From NCBI GenBank assembly GCA_033439295.1, contig JAVTLE010000023.1:310001-374000 (forward strand): a stretch of DNA of 64,000 nt. The letters are read 5' to 3'. Below, one piece after another: positions 1 through 12,200 of the stretch. The stretch comes from Deuterostichococcus epilithicus. Taxonomy: Eukaryota > Chlorophyta > Trebouxiophyceae > Prasiolales > Stichococcaceae. The position numbers and the translations under genes were made by a program. The first letter of the stretch is position 1. The number at the start of each line of letters is the position of its first letter. The notes under the pieces were generated by a model, which was not told where the DNA came from, searched no databases, and saw only the letters and a list, made by a program, of their open reading frames with translations.

Positions 1-50
1 AAATGAGCAACAGCAACACAGACCAGAAGCGGCCAGGCGGCAGGTGGATG

Positions 51-1909
51 CTAGAAAGACTCACGAAGGATGGACAGCAGCACCGCCGCGACTGCGCCGA
101 TCACGGCGCCGATGATCGCGCCGACGGGGGCGGCACTGCTCTTGGGCTTTGGGAGCTTGATGCCGCCCTCGACGGCAGCCACCAGCAGCAGCCTGTCGAT
201 GTCGAGGCCTGCGCGGCGACAGCACCGCTGAAACTGTTCTGGAAATGAGGTGTCTTTGGCAGGGACAGGTGGATGCCGCCTTCAACCATGGCCACCAGCA
301 GCAGCGGATCGACGTGCAGGCCTGCACGGCAGCAGCACCAGGGTTGAGATGACAAGCCCGAGAACAGCTCGATGTTGCCCTCTCCCGCAGCCGCCTGGCG
401 GTTTCCAGGCCTGCATGGCGACAGCACCAGAGTGTGTTGCTGGAGTTCTATTATTGTCGTCATCCCGAGGCCGGGGATCCCCGACTGAAGCAGCATGCGA
501 CGGGGAGAGGAGGGGTCTCAGGGGCATATTGTGCAGGGTGGCAGCCAGGTAGCAGAGCGCATGGCGTGTGCTGCAGCAAGTTTCTCAGACTCGAAAGATT
601 GCTCAGACTCAAGCTGTCAGCATCCTCACAGCCTGTAAACGCTGGGCTGACACCCAGACCATCACTCTCAGAAGCGCACTGCATTATGGCGGGTCTGCCC
701 GGGAGGCATGTGCAGCCTGCGGTGATTGCGTGGGTGGGAGGCCATGCAAAGCGCCCTGGGTCGAGCACAGCCCCGCCCACCTTGCTGCTGCAGCAGGGCC
801 TTGAAGCTGCGCAGCGTCTGCGGCTGCGCCAGGTCGCTGGCCGCATCGTCGAGCTGCCCCTGCTTCACACCGTCCACGTTATAGTACACGGTGACATTGT
901 GGTCCACCTCGTCTTGTAGCAGCGACCGCCGCCGCCGCTGCCGCCGCCGCCTCCCCGCTGCTTGGCTGGCATCTATATTTTCCTGCGCAAGTGAAATTGC
1001 TGTCAGCGTCCGTGCACCGGCATCGCGCTTGCCGACCTGGGCAGACCCTCAGAAGCCCAGCGAGTGCTGGCGTGCCATCGCGCCACCAGAAAGACGAAAT
1101 GAAACACTGCGTGAAGGAGGGAAGAGGAATCTAGTCCCACCAGCGCCACGGCGCAGGCCGGCCAGAAGGTGCTGATGTCCTGGTCCGCCAGCAAGGATGC
1201 GGTGACTAACCATTGAGTTCATGATCAAGAGGCACGTCCACATCCGACTCACCCGCGCGCCGACAAAGGCCGGCTGGAAGCTGCTGATGTCTTCCTGCGC
1301 CAGCAGGGATGCAAACTGCGCCTCGAAGGCGGCGCGGACGGCGCCCTCCCACGGCAGCAGGCCCGTGCCGTTGAGCGTGTACGCCGTCTGCAAAGACGGC
1401 CATGAAGTCTGAATGACGGGCTGTCTGGAGCCGAGGACGTGTATGGATCGATGCAAACATGTTCAAAGTCCAAGCAATTGATGATGATGTGCTTTCGCAG
1501 TGTGGGGCGAGCGAGCGGGGGACAGATGAGCGCCGACAGCGGCGTGCAGCGCCGGCCGCCTGCAGCGTGGCGGCGCCCATCACACACTATCGCCGTGCCT
1601 CGAGCGGCCGCGCCCTGCCGGCAGTTGGATAGCCACAGAGGGCCGCCACGGGAGGCGCGTCCCGAGGTGGGCTGAGAGCCGCACCCCCAGGACGACTGTG
1701 CCGGGCAGGGATCCGGCGAGTCCAGGTGCTGGCGCCTGAGCATCCCCGTCCCCGCCGCTGCCGCTGTCCTCGACGCTGTCGTCGTCACCGTTGCTGTCGC
1801 TGCTGTCGCCGCTCGAGGCGGTGCCGGCGGCGGCGGGCGCGCCGCCGAGCGCGAGCAGCAGGGCGCACAGCAGCACTGCTGTTGCCGCGCCGCGCTGCGA
1901 GATTGCCAT
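51..1909 (-). CDS. Secreted/cell-surface protein with signal peptide and C-terminal TM helix, function unknown
   Basis: I do not recognise a named family. Four exons join in phase: 1909-1685 (signal peptide MAISQRG..., hydrophobic core LLCALLLALGG, then an acidic Ser/Asp/Gly linker), 1387-1253, 937-781 and 208-51 or 208-65. Exons 2-4 read as two similar units. Each has a beta-like stretch (AYTLNG; VTVYYNVDG), an amphipathic segment (VRAAFEAQFASLL; LRSFKALLQQQ) and a second strand. The start of exon 3 at an acceptor inside a CGG run is the least certain edge. The last exon ends in KLPKPKSSAAPV and a GxxxG-rich membrane helix (GAIIGAVIGAVAAVLLSIL). This predicts a type I single-pass surface protein with a very short cytosolic tail. 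A consensus donor (GTGAGT) overlaps the tail at 64, so translation may stop at 51-53 or the gene may continue past the left edge. Family and function are inference only. Confidence 0.6.
255..330 (-). repeat. Decayed copy of final-exon 5' edge (first gene)
   Basis: On the minus strand a cag acceptor is followed by a reading GLHVDPLLLVAMVEGGIHL. The real exon starting at 208 reads GLDIDRLLLVAAVEGGIKL. The copy lies upstream in the intron and keeps the junction, but runs into Pro/Thr codons instead of the TM segment. Confidence 0.75.
365..422 (-). repeat. Second, more decayed copy of the same exon edge
   Basis: After a cag on the minus strand, frame-aligned codons give GLETA..., followed by a stretch near REGNIEL. 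This weakly parallels GLDIDRLLLVAAVEGGIKL. It lies farther from the real exon than the 255-330 copy and is more diverged. Confidence 0.45.
1140..1200 (-). repeat. Decayed copy of exon 2 3' edge (first gene)
   Basis: The minus strand reads LADQDISTFWPA with a following GTxGGx-like run. The real exon end at about 1300-1253 reads LAQEDISSFQPAFVGAR. The copy sits just inside the downstream intron. Confidence 0.7.
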
Positions 1910-2699
1910 CGGCTGGAGGTATTGCGCTGGAGTTGTTGCGCGAGCTAGCCCTGGATACGGCTCGTGTATGCTGTTTTGTGTACTCGAAGGTGCAGGGATG
2001 CGGCCCTGACGCCGCAGCCCCTTCACCCAGAAGTTCTGTGGGTTGTAGATCTGTTGGCAAGACAGGGGCAACAGGCTACAGCGGCCTCAACCTCGTCGTG
2101 CACGAATCGAGAGCCTTCTGATATACTTGCAGCCGATTGAATCAGTATGGTGATCGAATCAGACTGCCAGAGGACCAAGGCAAGCCAAGGATCTGGCTCA
2201 ACCGCCCTAAGATGACCTAGCTAAATTCGCTCTGGAAGCGCATTCTTGCTGCACACGACCGCTCCCAAAGCTCCGCAATACCCGGACGACTGTGCAATAG
2301 CGTGCCAAGAGCATAGAATGGCTGTTTGAACTCGGCCATAACGAGTGCCAGGGCAGCGTGGAGGCAGGAAGCAGCTGGTTTCAGCAAAATTCAATGATCA
2401 AGGCAGAGCTTGTCATGCACTCACACGTGGTAGAGCTCGCAGCTTTAAAACACGAGAGCATCTCATTGATGCCAGGAATCATATTTCCCGGAAAACACAG
2501 CGAAACGTAGGTACAGCAGTTGCGCCGTCAAATACTCCATCCCATTCCCCAAAAACACATGTCTCAGATAAGGCCTGCCGATATCCTTCCTCAAAACAGG
2601 GCAGTATCACATTGTCGATGGCTGGGCGGAGTGTGCTTTGCCGAAACTGCCCAAAGGGTTATCCCACAGGCGCCCCCCTTCCTGAGCCGATTGCATGCC
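1910..2699. other. Intergenic, tail-to-head
   Basis: Spacer between the 3' end of the Myb gene (2700) and the ATG of the first gene (1909), both on minus. It should hold the first gene's promoter and 5' UTR. Base composition is visibly less GC-rich around 2120-2680. I see no gene or clear TATA element. Confidence 0.5.
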
Positions 2700-5600
2700 T
2701 CACTGCTGCTCCTCCGCAGCCGCCGCTATGACGGCCGGCGCCGGCGCCGCAATCCCATCGCCCTCGACGGCAGCCTCGTCCGTATCCGCTGCCGTCGCTG
2801 CCGCGTCTCCGCCGCCCCCTGCGGCTGCCGGCACGGGGCTCGCGGCATCATCCTGCTCCGCTGCCACGCCGCCGTCTCCACCCACGCCCGCCAGCCGTGA
2901 CTCCACAGGCTGAGTCGCCGCCTGGCCGGCGCCGCCGCCCGCCGCTTCGCCGGCGCCAGCACCGGCTGCCGTGCCGGCGCTGTTGCCACTGCCCTGGGGG
3001 CCGGGTCCCCCCTCCGCAGCGGCGGCGACCTCCGCGCCGCCGGCGNCGCCATCCGCGCCGCCGGCACTGCCGCGGCGGGCGGCAAGGCGGGCGGCCGCGC
3101 TGGTGCCTGCCTTCCGCCACTTTCTCTCCAGGTTGCGCCACTTGTCCTTCATGTCCACCTGCACGGGTGGTTGCACAGGGTTCTGCGCACCTGGACGAGA
3201 TGCTGCAACAACATCACAACACCCGAAGGAGTGGGAAGCACTTGTCATGTTAGAAGACAGGGCATGTCCCTCCCTCCAGGGTTGCGCCGTGTGCCCTTCA
3301 GGCCAGCGAGACAGATTGGCAGCGTCCAGAGTTCAACCCTCGGGACAACTTGTGTTATGTTCTACTGCCCTTGGTGGGCGTGGAGTGTGTCAGGACTCAA
3401 CCCCCGCTGCTGTGCAGCATTATGAAGCACAGGCATGCTGTGAGACGTGCAGCGCAGGGCGAGCTCTTGCCTTGAGCCGCCGCAGCGCTGCTGGGGGCCA
3501 GGCGCTCAGGGTGTTTGGATTCTAGGGATGAGCATCGAGACCCGCCTTTGAATCGGTCAGGGGCTAAGCAGGGAGCGGCCCGCAAAAGGCGCCCGGGCTG
3601 CGCTGCCTTGTCGGCGCCGGGGTGCAGATTGATGGTTACTCAACACATCGACTGCCTGCTGGTTGAGACGCATTTGGGGCCCACGTATGGGAAGCCAGCC
3701 ACAGGACATCAGAAAGGGATGCCAGCCGGCATCCATCAGAAGGGGCTCACCTGGGTGCGGCCCTCCAGGCGCCGCGCAAACTCTTCGTCCCGCAGGATGC
3801 CCGCCCAATGGGCAACGCCCCTCTCCCTCTCTGCAGCGGGGTATCTCGCCACGGCCTCCTCCAGGGCCTCCTCTTCCTCCGCATTCCACCGCCGGGTCGG
3901 GCGGCGGGCCTTCTGCGGAGGGGTGCTCGTCGGCCTCGGCTCCTCGGGGTCCGGGACCTGCGGAAACCCAAACACTCGCACACTTCCACGGTGATAGACT
4001 GAGGAGACAAAGCAGGAAGCGGCTCAGTGGCCACATCAGAGTTATCGATGTGGGAGATCCTCATGATGACCATGTTGCGACGACCATCATGCGGTGCCCC
4101 CCCCTCGGGCCCGTGAGCAGGCTGGAAACTGAGGCGGCGCAGGACACACNTCGCCAGCGCAACGGCCGGCCTAAGGTCCTTCAATACGATGTGGTGCCTG
4201 CGGGCGGCGCCCGCTGTGCCGCCGACGAGGCCGGCTGCCGGCGGCCACCGCCCCCCGCCGACTGCCAGGATGGCGGCGTGTGGCTGGTGCTGGCAGGACA
4301 CTGCAGCTGACGGGCGCAGCTTCGCCGCGGAGCAGCTGTGACACGGGAAAGTCGGGGCCTGGCTGAGGCAACCGCAAAGGGAGACCCTTGTGGGCCCGCT
4401 GGGACTACGGTGCTCGGCCGCCTTGCTGCAGCATCCAGGCGCGGCTCGCAGACCCTGCCATTCCCAACAGTTTCCCAGCAGATTCACCCGCTGCCCGCAG
4501 TCGGAGCTGCTGCATGTCTGGACGGGCGACAGGCAGCAGGAAGGAGCAACCACGGCCCACCTCGCCGCCAGGGCTGTCGTCCCCCCAGGTGCGGGTGCGG
4601 CCGCGGCCGGCGCCGGCAACGGGCGGCCGGTGCGCATGCCCCGGCCGCCGTCCCCCGCCGGCCCTGGGGTGGTCCCCCGCGATGTCAGAGCTTGCGCCGC
4701 CGGCGGCGCCGCCGCTGTAGCCGCCGCCGGAAGCAGCCCCAGCGGCGAGCTCCAGGTGTTCCGCGAACCGGCGCGCCGTCGCCGGCGGCATGACCTGGCG
4801 GTAATCCGTCGCCTCGGCCTCGTGCATGCCATTGTCGGCGAAGTCCTCCCGCAGCTGCGGGCCGCAGGACGGCAGCGGGTTCAGTCAAGTCAGAGTACTG
4901 GTTCAGGTTTTAGGGGCCAGGTGGGGGCCCCCTCATGCATGTCGCGGTCCGCAATGTTGTCCTCCACAGCATGTGGTTGTTGCAACAGGGTGCACGGGGT
5001 CAGAGACGCACACCGCACAGTGCAAACAGCAGTCACACGCCCGCCCCCTTCACAATCAAGGCTTGGTGCAAGGGCAGCAGCGTCGCGCAGCAGGGACGCC
5101 TGCCCATGCACAGGGTACCGCGGGATGCATCACAGATGCCGCCTGCTGCCAGCGCGGCGCGGCGCATCGTTCCGTGGAGGCGGCTGGACGCACATTTCCA
5201 GTAGCCGCAAGCAGCTTGTCGCCCCTCATCTCTGGCCGCACGGTGTCATGTCCTGCCGCGCAGGCCTAGATGTTGGAGATCCCCGACTCAGATGTGTTCC
5301 GCACCTGGACGCGCCGACGAAGCGAGTCCGCAGATGCANTNNGGCTCGGCCGTGNCGCGGGGTGGTGCCGCCAGTGCGGCGGCCGCTGCCGCCGCCCCTG
5401 CCGCCGGACGCTACAAGGCGCTGGTACTCGGCAGCCCTCTCTAATGCTTCCTGGATACGATTGCAGGGACAACTCCAAGGTTTAGGGTCAAGGGGTTTGG
5501 CAGCCGAGCTTGCATTCAAACTGTCTCGATTCTGGCTCCTTCTTGGCTTGTCTCACATCAGTGGCAAACTACACGCCCCTGCTGACGGGTCGTCCAATCT

Positions 5601-6584
5601 GCCCACGGCAGGCCCTGCGGTTGCTCCGCAATCGTCAGCTGACGTCTCAGGGCGATGACGAGCATCAGACATGACCGCACTCGTGCACTTGCGGTCACCC
5701 GCAGATGCTGACAGGCGCAGGGCGGTGCAGCCATGCCAGGGACATGCAGCAGAGATTGATGACAAGGGCAAGAACCACTCGAGGCTTATTTGTGGCCTAC
5801 AAAGGAAAGGCAGAAGGTTGCGAGGCACGGCGGATGTGGCAGGCACGGAGTGCCGCCTGAGCGAGAGGGCAAACATGGTAAGGGCTCTCTGCTCAAGCTG
5901 CGCACCTCCGGCGGCCCTCGGAACTCGACGATGCAGACTGTGGGCCGCTCCTCTCCCGCCTGGTGAGCGGCCCCAGCAGCCGCCGCCGGCGTGCCGGCGC
6001 CGCCGTCTGGCGTCCCGGCAAAGCCGCCGCCGCCCGCAGGCGTTCTGACGCCGTCACCTCCGGCCGGCACAGCCCCGCTGCCACCTCCGGCGCCGGTGGC
6101 CGGAGGCGCCCTGCCGGCTCCGCCTCTGCCCGCACCGTCGTTGGCGGCGACACGGTGCTGCGGCGTCTGCAGCAGTGGCGGTGCTTCCTGCTCCTGCGAG
6201 TAAAGCAGACAGCTTCGACGGCTCCTGCCTCTAGGGTCCGGGCACAGGCTCTAGAGGGACTGGGGCTGCGTGACGAAGAAATGGTGAAATGCACACCCTG
6301 TGGCGGCGAACTTGCCGCAGGCTGCCTGCCCTGCAGTGACTGGCGCCTGGACCCAAGGGAAAGGCATGCTGCATGCCAGGCAGCATTGGCGAGCCAGGCA
6401 GCGCTGGCCTGCGCTCATGAGGGGCTGCCTCCGCATGCACTGCATGACGACAGGCCAGTGCCGGCAGCTGCTGACTGAGTCGACCGTCAGCATGTTCAGC
6501 ATCAGCATGTTTAGCATCAGGTTGCTCACCTCTGACTCCTCTATTCGTGGCCGTTTGCGGGTAGGCCCCACGTCGACCTCCTCC
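2700..6584 (-). CDS. TRF/SMH-type telomere-repeat-binding Myb protein (5' end not found)
   Basis: Probable nuclear DNA-binding protein of the telobox-Myb class, which binds double-stranded telomeric repeats (established for TRF/TRFL/SMH families). Exons seen: 6584-6530 (basic NLS-like TRKRPR), 6193-5906 (Gly/Pro-rich, phase 0), 5450-5305 (contains n), 4854-4561 (LREDFADNGMHEAEATDYRQ, then Gly-rich), 3957-3751 and 3158-2700. The last two build one Myb domain. Its first helix carries RRWNAEEEEALEEAV, its second HWAGILRDEEFARRLEGRT. The recognition helix is VDMKDKWRNLERKW, matching the telobox consensus VDLKDKWRN. A Gly/Ala-rich tail of about 135 residues follows. The Myb is C-terminal to a long low-complexity region, unlike plant SMH proteins where it is N-terminal, so TRF-like architecture fits better. 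I could not identify a TRF dimerisation domain or the start codon. A generic Myb/SANT factor is the alternative. Confidence 0.7.
3265..3335 (-). repeat. Decayed copy of Myb recognition-helix exon junction
   Basis: The plus strand shows ctccagggttgcgccgtgtg, against ctccaggttgcgccacttgt at the real exon (3125-3150). It lies about 140 bases upstream of the exon on the minus strand, inside the intron that splits the Myb domain. Confidence 0.65.
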
Positions 6585-7267
6585 CTGCACGCAGTATGAG
6601 GGTTGAGCGTTCAGCGCCAGGTTGTTGTGTGTTGGTTGCTGTGGGCGTCAGCGTCGAGCAGCAGCCGAGCTGCTATTCAATCTAGCCTGCAATCGAATGT
6701 CCAGTGAAGCTGTGCAAGCTGTACAGTACACTGTGCAGGCAGCTGCTAGTTGGGACGCCCACAGTCCTCGCGTCGTCTCCATTAGGCAGCAACCGAGTGG
6801 ACACCGTTTTGACGACAGGCGGCGCCGTGTTCGAGGGAGAAGTCACAGGAGAAGGGACGTGCAAAGGACAGATGATCGGCAAGGAAGCACCTGGTGTTGT
6901 CGAAACCCGAGGCGGCGGCCTCCGCTGCCTCCCCTTCCGGTTCCTTCAACAGAGGAGCAGTGAGGTTGCTTGAGACAATCAACAGGCCCCGCCAGCCGGC
7001 GCCTCAGGAGCGGCAGACGGGCGAGCTGCTACCTAGCAGCCTATTCTCTGTCCGGCAGACGAGAACCAATGCCCGGCACGCAGTCAGCCAGGAGGCATGC
7101 GGTGCCACTCCTGCTGCCCAGGCCTCCAGCAGCTGCACACGCGCAGGTGCAGCGGCACAAAGCGTGGCATGGGGCGGCTCACTCGATGGCAAACCCCGCA
7201 TTCGATGGCGCACGCCAAGCAAGCCAGGCGCCCTCCCGCAACAAGCTTTTCCTTTTTCCCTTCACCG
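6585..7267. other. Region between Myb gene 5' exon and unknown gene 3' end
   Basis: This stretch probably contains the missing first exon(s) and promoter of the Myb gene and the 3' UTR of the next gene. Short open frames exist on both strands around 6700-6980, but none has a family motif I can support. Confidence 0.4.
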
Positions 7268-8577
7268 TCATGCTGTGAGGCCGCGCACCTGCTGCCCTGG
7301 GGCCGCCAGCGCCGCGCGGGCTCGCTGTTCGTACCTCGCCACCCGCTTCAGCACATGCTTGTGCGGGTAGCGCTCGCTCAAGGCCTGTGCGGCCGCCGCG
7401 TCGGGTCCCTCCGGCCGGGTGGCGCCACACAGGTCGCCCTCCCTGCAGCGGAATGGCAGCTCATGCCGGGCAAGCTCACGCCGGGGAGAGGCGGGTCGAG
7501 GGAACTATACAACCCAAAAGCAGGGAAAAGTGCAGATCCCGGTGCTCTGTCGTGTTCTGTCGTAGTCCCAAGCCCCCCCTTCCCCTCTATGCAGAGAGGT
7601 TGCAGCACACATTCCAGGCCCGCGCTGGCGAGACGCTGCAGCCTGCTGCAGCGTGGGGTTGCACGGCCAGCCCCCTTTCACGGCAAAACTCGCACGCCCA
7701 CCCGAGAATGTGCGCTCAGATGCTCTGCAGTTAGTGCGCAGGCGGGCATGAGATGCACAGGCCTAGAGGCAGCCTGGTGCGAGAGGCTGCCTGGACTTTC
7801 TGGGGCGGGAATTGTCACTCATAGCAAGAAAGAACTGGACACTCACAGCTTCAGCTTGTGGCCGGCGGTCGCGGGGGTGTCCAGCATGTAGCAGTAGCGG
7901 GCAAACAGATCTTGCGGCGTCGCTCCCTCTGGCACGCCCGCCACTGCCTCCCCCCGCAGCGCCGCCAGAACCAGCTGCCAGCCCACCTGCATGGTCCCAG
8001 AGGCCCGCCGCCCTGATCCAAGGATTGACTTGCACAGATCTGGGGCTATGACACAAGTAAACAACTGATGAAGCGTATCCGTCTCGCGGGGCGCGCCAGG
8101 CCTGCCAGCCAGCAGCACACCGCTGGCTGTCAATTTTTTCGTCAGCCGCTGGACCTGCGGTATAAGCAGTCAGAATGGGCCGCCCGCACAGCGACCAACC
8201 TTGAAACCGCGCATTTGCCTAGCAAAATTGCCAGCGTGATCGAAGGAGCGCACTCGGCGCGCAGTGCGGCTGTTCACCTGGGCCGTGAGGTCCAGCGTCG
8301 GATCCAGGCCATCAAGGTCGAAGTCGCCAGGTCGCGTGTTCTGTTCGGCAAGGTCGTCCGCAATGTCGCCCAGCTGCACCAGATCCTCGAAAAGCTCTTC
8401 GTCGAACAGCGCCTTGGCAGCCACCGCCTTGCGCACGCGAAAAAGGTGGCAGCGCGCCAGCAGGAGCTTCGGGGGCTCGGGCTGTGCTCGCAGCGCGGTC
8501 TCGATCCCAACCACCACTTCGGCTGTAGTGGCCTCCGAATCAAGGAGCTGTTCCAACACGCGGTCGCCCAAACTCAT
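7268..8577 (-). CDS. Unknown 230-residue protein, three exons
   Basis: Three exons join perfectly in phase: 8577-8278 (300 bases), 8064-7847 (218) and 7442-7268 (175). The sum is 693 bases, 230 residues plus stop. The ATG is MSLGDRVLEQLLDSE. The protein looks soluble and mostly helical, with no signal peptide or TM. The first part is acidic (FDEELFEDLVQLGDIADD). The middle has WQLVLAALRGEAVAG and DLFARYCYMLDT. The C-terminus is basic (ERYPHKHVLKRVARYEQRARAAL). Exon 3's acceptor is inside a ctgcag palindrome. I do not recognise a family and infer no function. The in-phase model with canonical splice sites makes a real gene likely. Confidence 0.6.
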
Positions 8578-9286
8578 GGTTATGACTGAAGGAACAGAAC
8601 CTGCCGAGGTTTTCCGAGGCAAACCCTGGCGATATCTGGCACGCGGATCAAGTCTGGTTAGGGACACAGTGCCGCGATCGCGGCGCCGCCCCACCCAGCG
8701 CAGCCTTGGGAGTGCCCAGCAGGCCAAACGGGCCTGCTGCTGCGCTTGATGCGGACTTGTGCTGCAGCCCAGCACACATAGCACGCGGTTTGCTGATGTG
8801 CTCTTGATAATTTATAATATTGAGCTGACTCAGATCTGCGTCACCGCCGGGCCACGTGTTACTGTACAGCAATGGCGGGAATCGTGCAATTTGTTGGCTT
8901 TGAGTTCTGGTAAAGGCTTGCTCGCGAAGATGTGCATCCGCCCAGCCTTGAGGGTTTGGCGCTTCAGGTGGAGTGCAACCCTATAGGTCACACAGGCCCT
9001 ACCGCACAGGCAAGCAACAAACCATATAACTATAACAGAGGTGTATTGCAATGACGGAGGGCCCCGAATTTGCTCTAGGTAGTGCAGCACTGTTGCTCTT
9101 TTGAGCAGTCATCATGGCCTTGGCGAGTTGGCGGCCCTAAAGAACGCTGTCGCTGCTGCACATCGCCGTCGCTACTGCCGCCGGCGCTCCACCCAGATAT
9201 GCAACGCAGAGCTTTTGGCCATCCGCTGGCAGCGGTGCAGCCCGTCCCAAAGGGTGTCCTCCCTGCTTCCCTCCATTCTGACACCC
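8578..9286. other. Intergenic
   Basis: Spacer between two minus-strand genes: the promoter side of the unknown 230-aa gene and the 3' flank of the transporter. It has an AT-richer patch around 8805-8825 (ataatttataatattgagc). No gene is visible. Confidence 0.5.
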
Positions 9287-12200
9287 TCAACTGACGTTCG
9301 CGAAAAAGCGAAGCCCGCCGGCACGGGTCGACAGGTCGTAGACCGCTCCCACTGTGGCGCACACAGCGACGCACACCCAGAGCACGGACGCCCCGATGTG
9401 CGCAGCCCGGCGGATCCGCCCCGGCCGCCGCGCGGTGTTGTGCATCAGCAGCGGCATCACGATGTCCTGCAATGGAGGGTTTAGGGTTCAAGTTGCAGCA
9501 CCAGCCACGGTGTCAAGCGCCCCTGCTGCATTCATGTCAGTCGTCTAATCGGAAAAACGTCAGTGCCAGGTCAACGCAGTCCTCGTGAGGCTGGCCGGCG
9601 GCAATCAGCACGCATTCGGCGTCGTGGCATGACTGTTCTGATCCCCATTCGCCAAAATCAGGTGACGTATCAACCAGCACGCCATAGGAAAGCCCTAGCG
9701 CAGCAGACGGCCCCACGGCAGCCAGTGCGGGAGCTTGGCAGCATGACCAGGACTGACATGAGGAGGCCGCAGCAGCGTGTGAGGGCAGCACAGCCGAGCC
9801 GTGTGCGGCTCCGCAGCTGACCGGATGCAATGGCGAGCAGAGCCGGACCCACCAAGCTGATGTAGCAAGTAGAGCCGACGACGGCGGCCACATTGGAGAG
9901 TGCGCCAGGCAGCAGGGCTGCCAGGAACGACAGCGTGAGTACGTATACTGTCGTGCCGCCCTGGCGTCACACGAAAGTATCGTGTTACATGAAGCCCGCA
10001 TGGTGATGCCCGGCCTGGTTGGGAACCTTGAACGAGCATGCCAGTTGGTGTCGTGGCTATTAAGGCCATACCCATGCTTGAAGGGCAGCAGCGAGACAGG
10101 GCACAAGAGCAAGGTGTTGCACGGACGGCCATGTCCGATGGAGTCATCCGAGCAGGAGGCCTGCGCGGCTGCAGGCTGGCGCTCACCAGGCGTGACAAAC
10201 AGTTCTTGGGCGACATCAGGCCTGCAGCGTCGTGTCAAGATTCAGCGGGCTTTGGCCGCAGCAGCGTATGCAATGCTGTATGGCAGAATGTGGCACTGAT
10301 GCAGATGCAGGCGGCGTGATGCAGCCAGGGCAATCGGCATGCTTGTCGGGCAGCGGGCCATCGCAGCATGGACAAAGACGACTCGCACAGTATCGCTACG
10401 TGGGAACACAGTGCACGTGCAGCACGTTAGGGTGTCGAGGACGCACTGTCGGTGGTGTCCATTAAGAGGTACTCGAGGACCTCGAACCTGCACAATGGCA
10501 CAGGAAATGACATTGCCATGAAGCAGCCAGGCTGGCACATGCGCAGCGACAGTCGTTCTGGAATGCTGATGCGAGCGAGGCATGCATCCTCTGCTGGATG
10601 CACAGCGGATGCGAGCGGCGGCCCACAGTGCTGCAGCCTGGCTGCACGCCGCAGGGATCCCAGGAGTCGATGTTGGCTGGCAGCAGGGCAGCAAGCAACG
10701 AAACTCAAAACGACATCCAAGGGGGCGGGAGGCGCACGAGGGCTGCGCAAACGTCTGCAAGACAACAAAGTCCAGATTGGTATTCCTGAATACATGCACA
10801 AGGTCGGGGCTTTGCGAGGATGCTTGCACCTACGCCGCAGCAGTAGCTTCTGCAAGACGCATGGTGCTTCTATGCGACAGGGGAATGCTTCTGTGGGTCA
10901 GCGGCACGAGCTGTGTCGCAGCACAGCTCGCAGCCTGACTGCAGACGCCATGCGCCAAGCACCAGAACAGGCAATACAGTCACTCGTAGCCAAAAGTGAC
11001 TTGTTCCACACATGTCCACAAATGTCACCTGGTAGTTGCAGGCTGCATGGGACACCAGGAGAACCTGGTCGCACCATCAGAAAACTTGTGTTCAAAACCT
11101 TGGCTTTTTGGTGATAGACTCGCATCTTGGAAGCAGCCATGGTTGCATCACCGAAGCAGGAGCGGCACCTGCGCGGTGACGGTCTTCCAGTTGCGGTCCG
11201 GGAACAGAGACTGCACCACCAGAGGCTCCACCGCATTGCCAAATGCCTGCGGGGCACAGCACGGCTCAGCCTCAGGCGTGCATGGCTCGGGGACAGCACT
11301 TCAGGGTGGTAGGATATGAACCCAGTTCGGGGAAGGCGGCACATCAGCAGCAGCAGCAGCGGGAGCAGCGGCGGCGGCTAGCGCAGACCTCCACCCCACG
11401 GCCCGGGCACGGCAGCTTGAAAGGTGGTGTCGCCCTGCAGACTTCGAGGAATGCGGCAGTGAGGGGCAGCCTGTGCAGCAGAGCGAACCCAGAAGCCGGC
11501 CACAGCCACCAGCGGGTAGACAACGAAGATGAACGCAAATGCCAGGGAGACGCCCTTCTGGCCGTTGGCCGCCACCGGCGGCTTGACCACTGCCTGGATC
11601 TGCAGCGCAACAACATACGACCAAAAGCTCGGACATCGCCTGCAAACTGCAGCGCAAGCCCGCGCTGGTCAAATAAAGACTGGTGCTGACGCCCTGCCGC
11701 TCTGGTTATTTTCTCCGGGCGCTAAGGGCTTCAGGTAACCAGCCAGTGCTGTTCTGTGAAGGCCAGGGCTGCATTAAACCTGCGAATGGGATGCATTTGG
11801 CAAGGCTGCTGGTGCCGCCCCGGAGTGGCTAGGCAGCTGCCTTCAGACGTGACAACGCAGACAACGCATGCACTCTTAATTCCCTATCTTACAGCAGATA
11901 TCTGCCAATACGCCCCCGCCGCCACCCCCGGCCATCATGCGAATGCAGCATGACCTGGGCACGACCAAGAAAACGTTTCCTTGTGGAGATCGATGAACCC
12001 AGGCCGTCCAGCTCTTGCAACATTCGACGCGGTTTGACTTTGAGAGGGTAGGCTCTACCTCCGGCAGAAGGATGTTCGCGAGCGAGAATGCCATGAGACC
12101 TGCGCCTGTAAAACCTTCCATGACTTTTGCCATCGCTGTGCTGGCTGGCAGGTCGTAGTCAACCATCGCCCGCTGCTGCGGCTCTCTGCCTGCAAACGTG

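Noticed and set aside
3747-4832. 361-codon open frame on minus
   Set aside because: Overlaps the true Myb exon 3957-3751 in a different frame and passes through intron sequence. The phase-0 exon chain explains the region better.
4390-5658. 422-codon open frame on plus
   Set aside because: Antisense shadow of the Myb-gene exons at 4854-4561 and 5450-5305; contains n and no recognisable domain.
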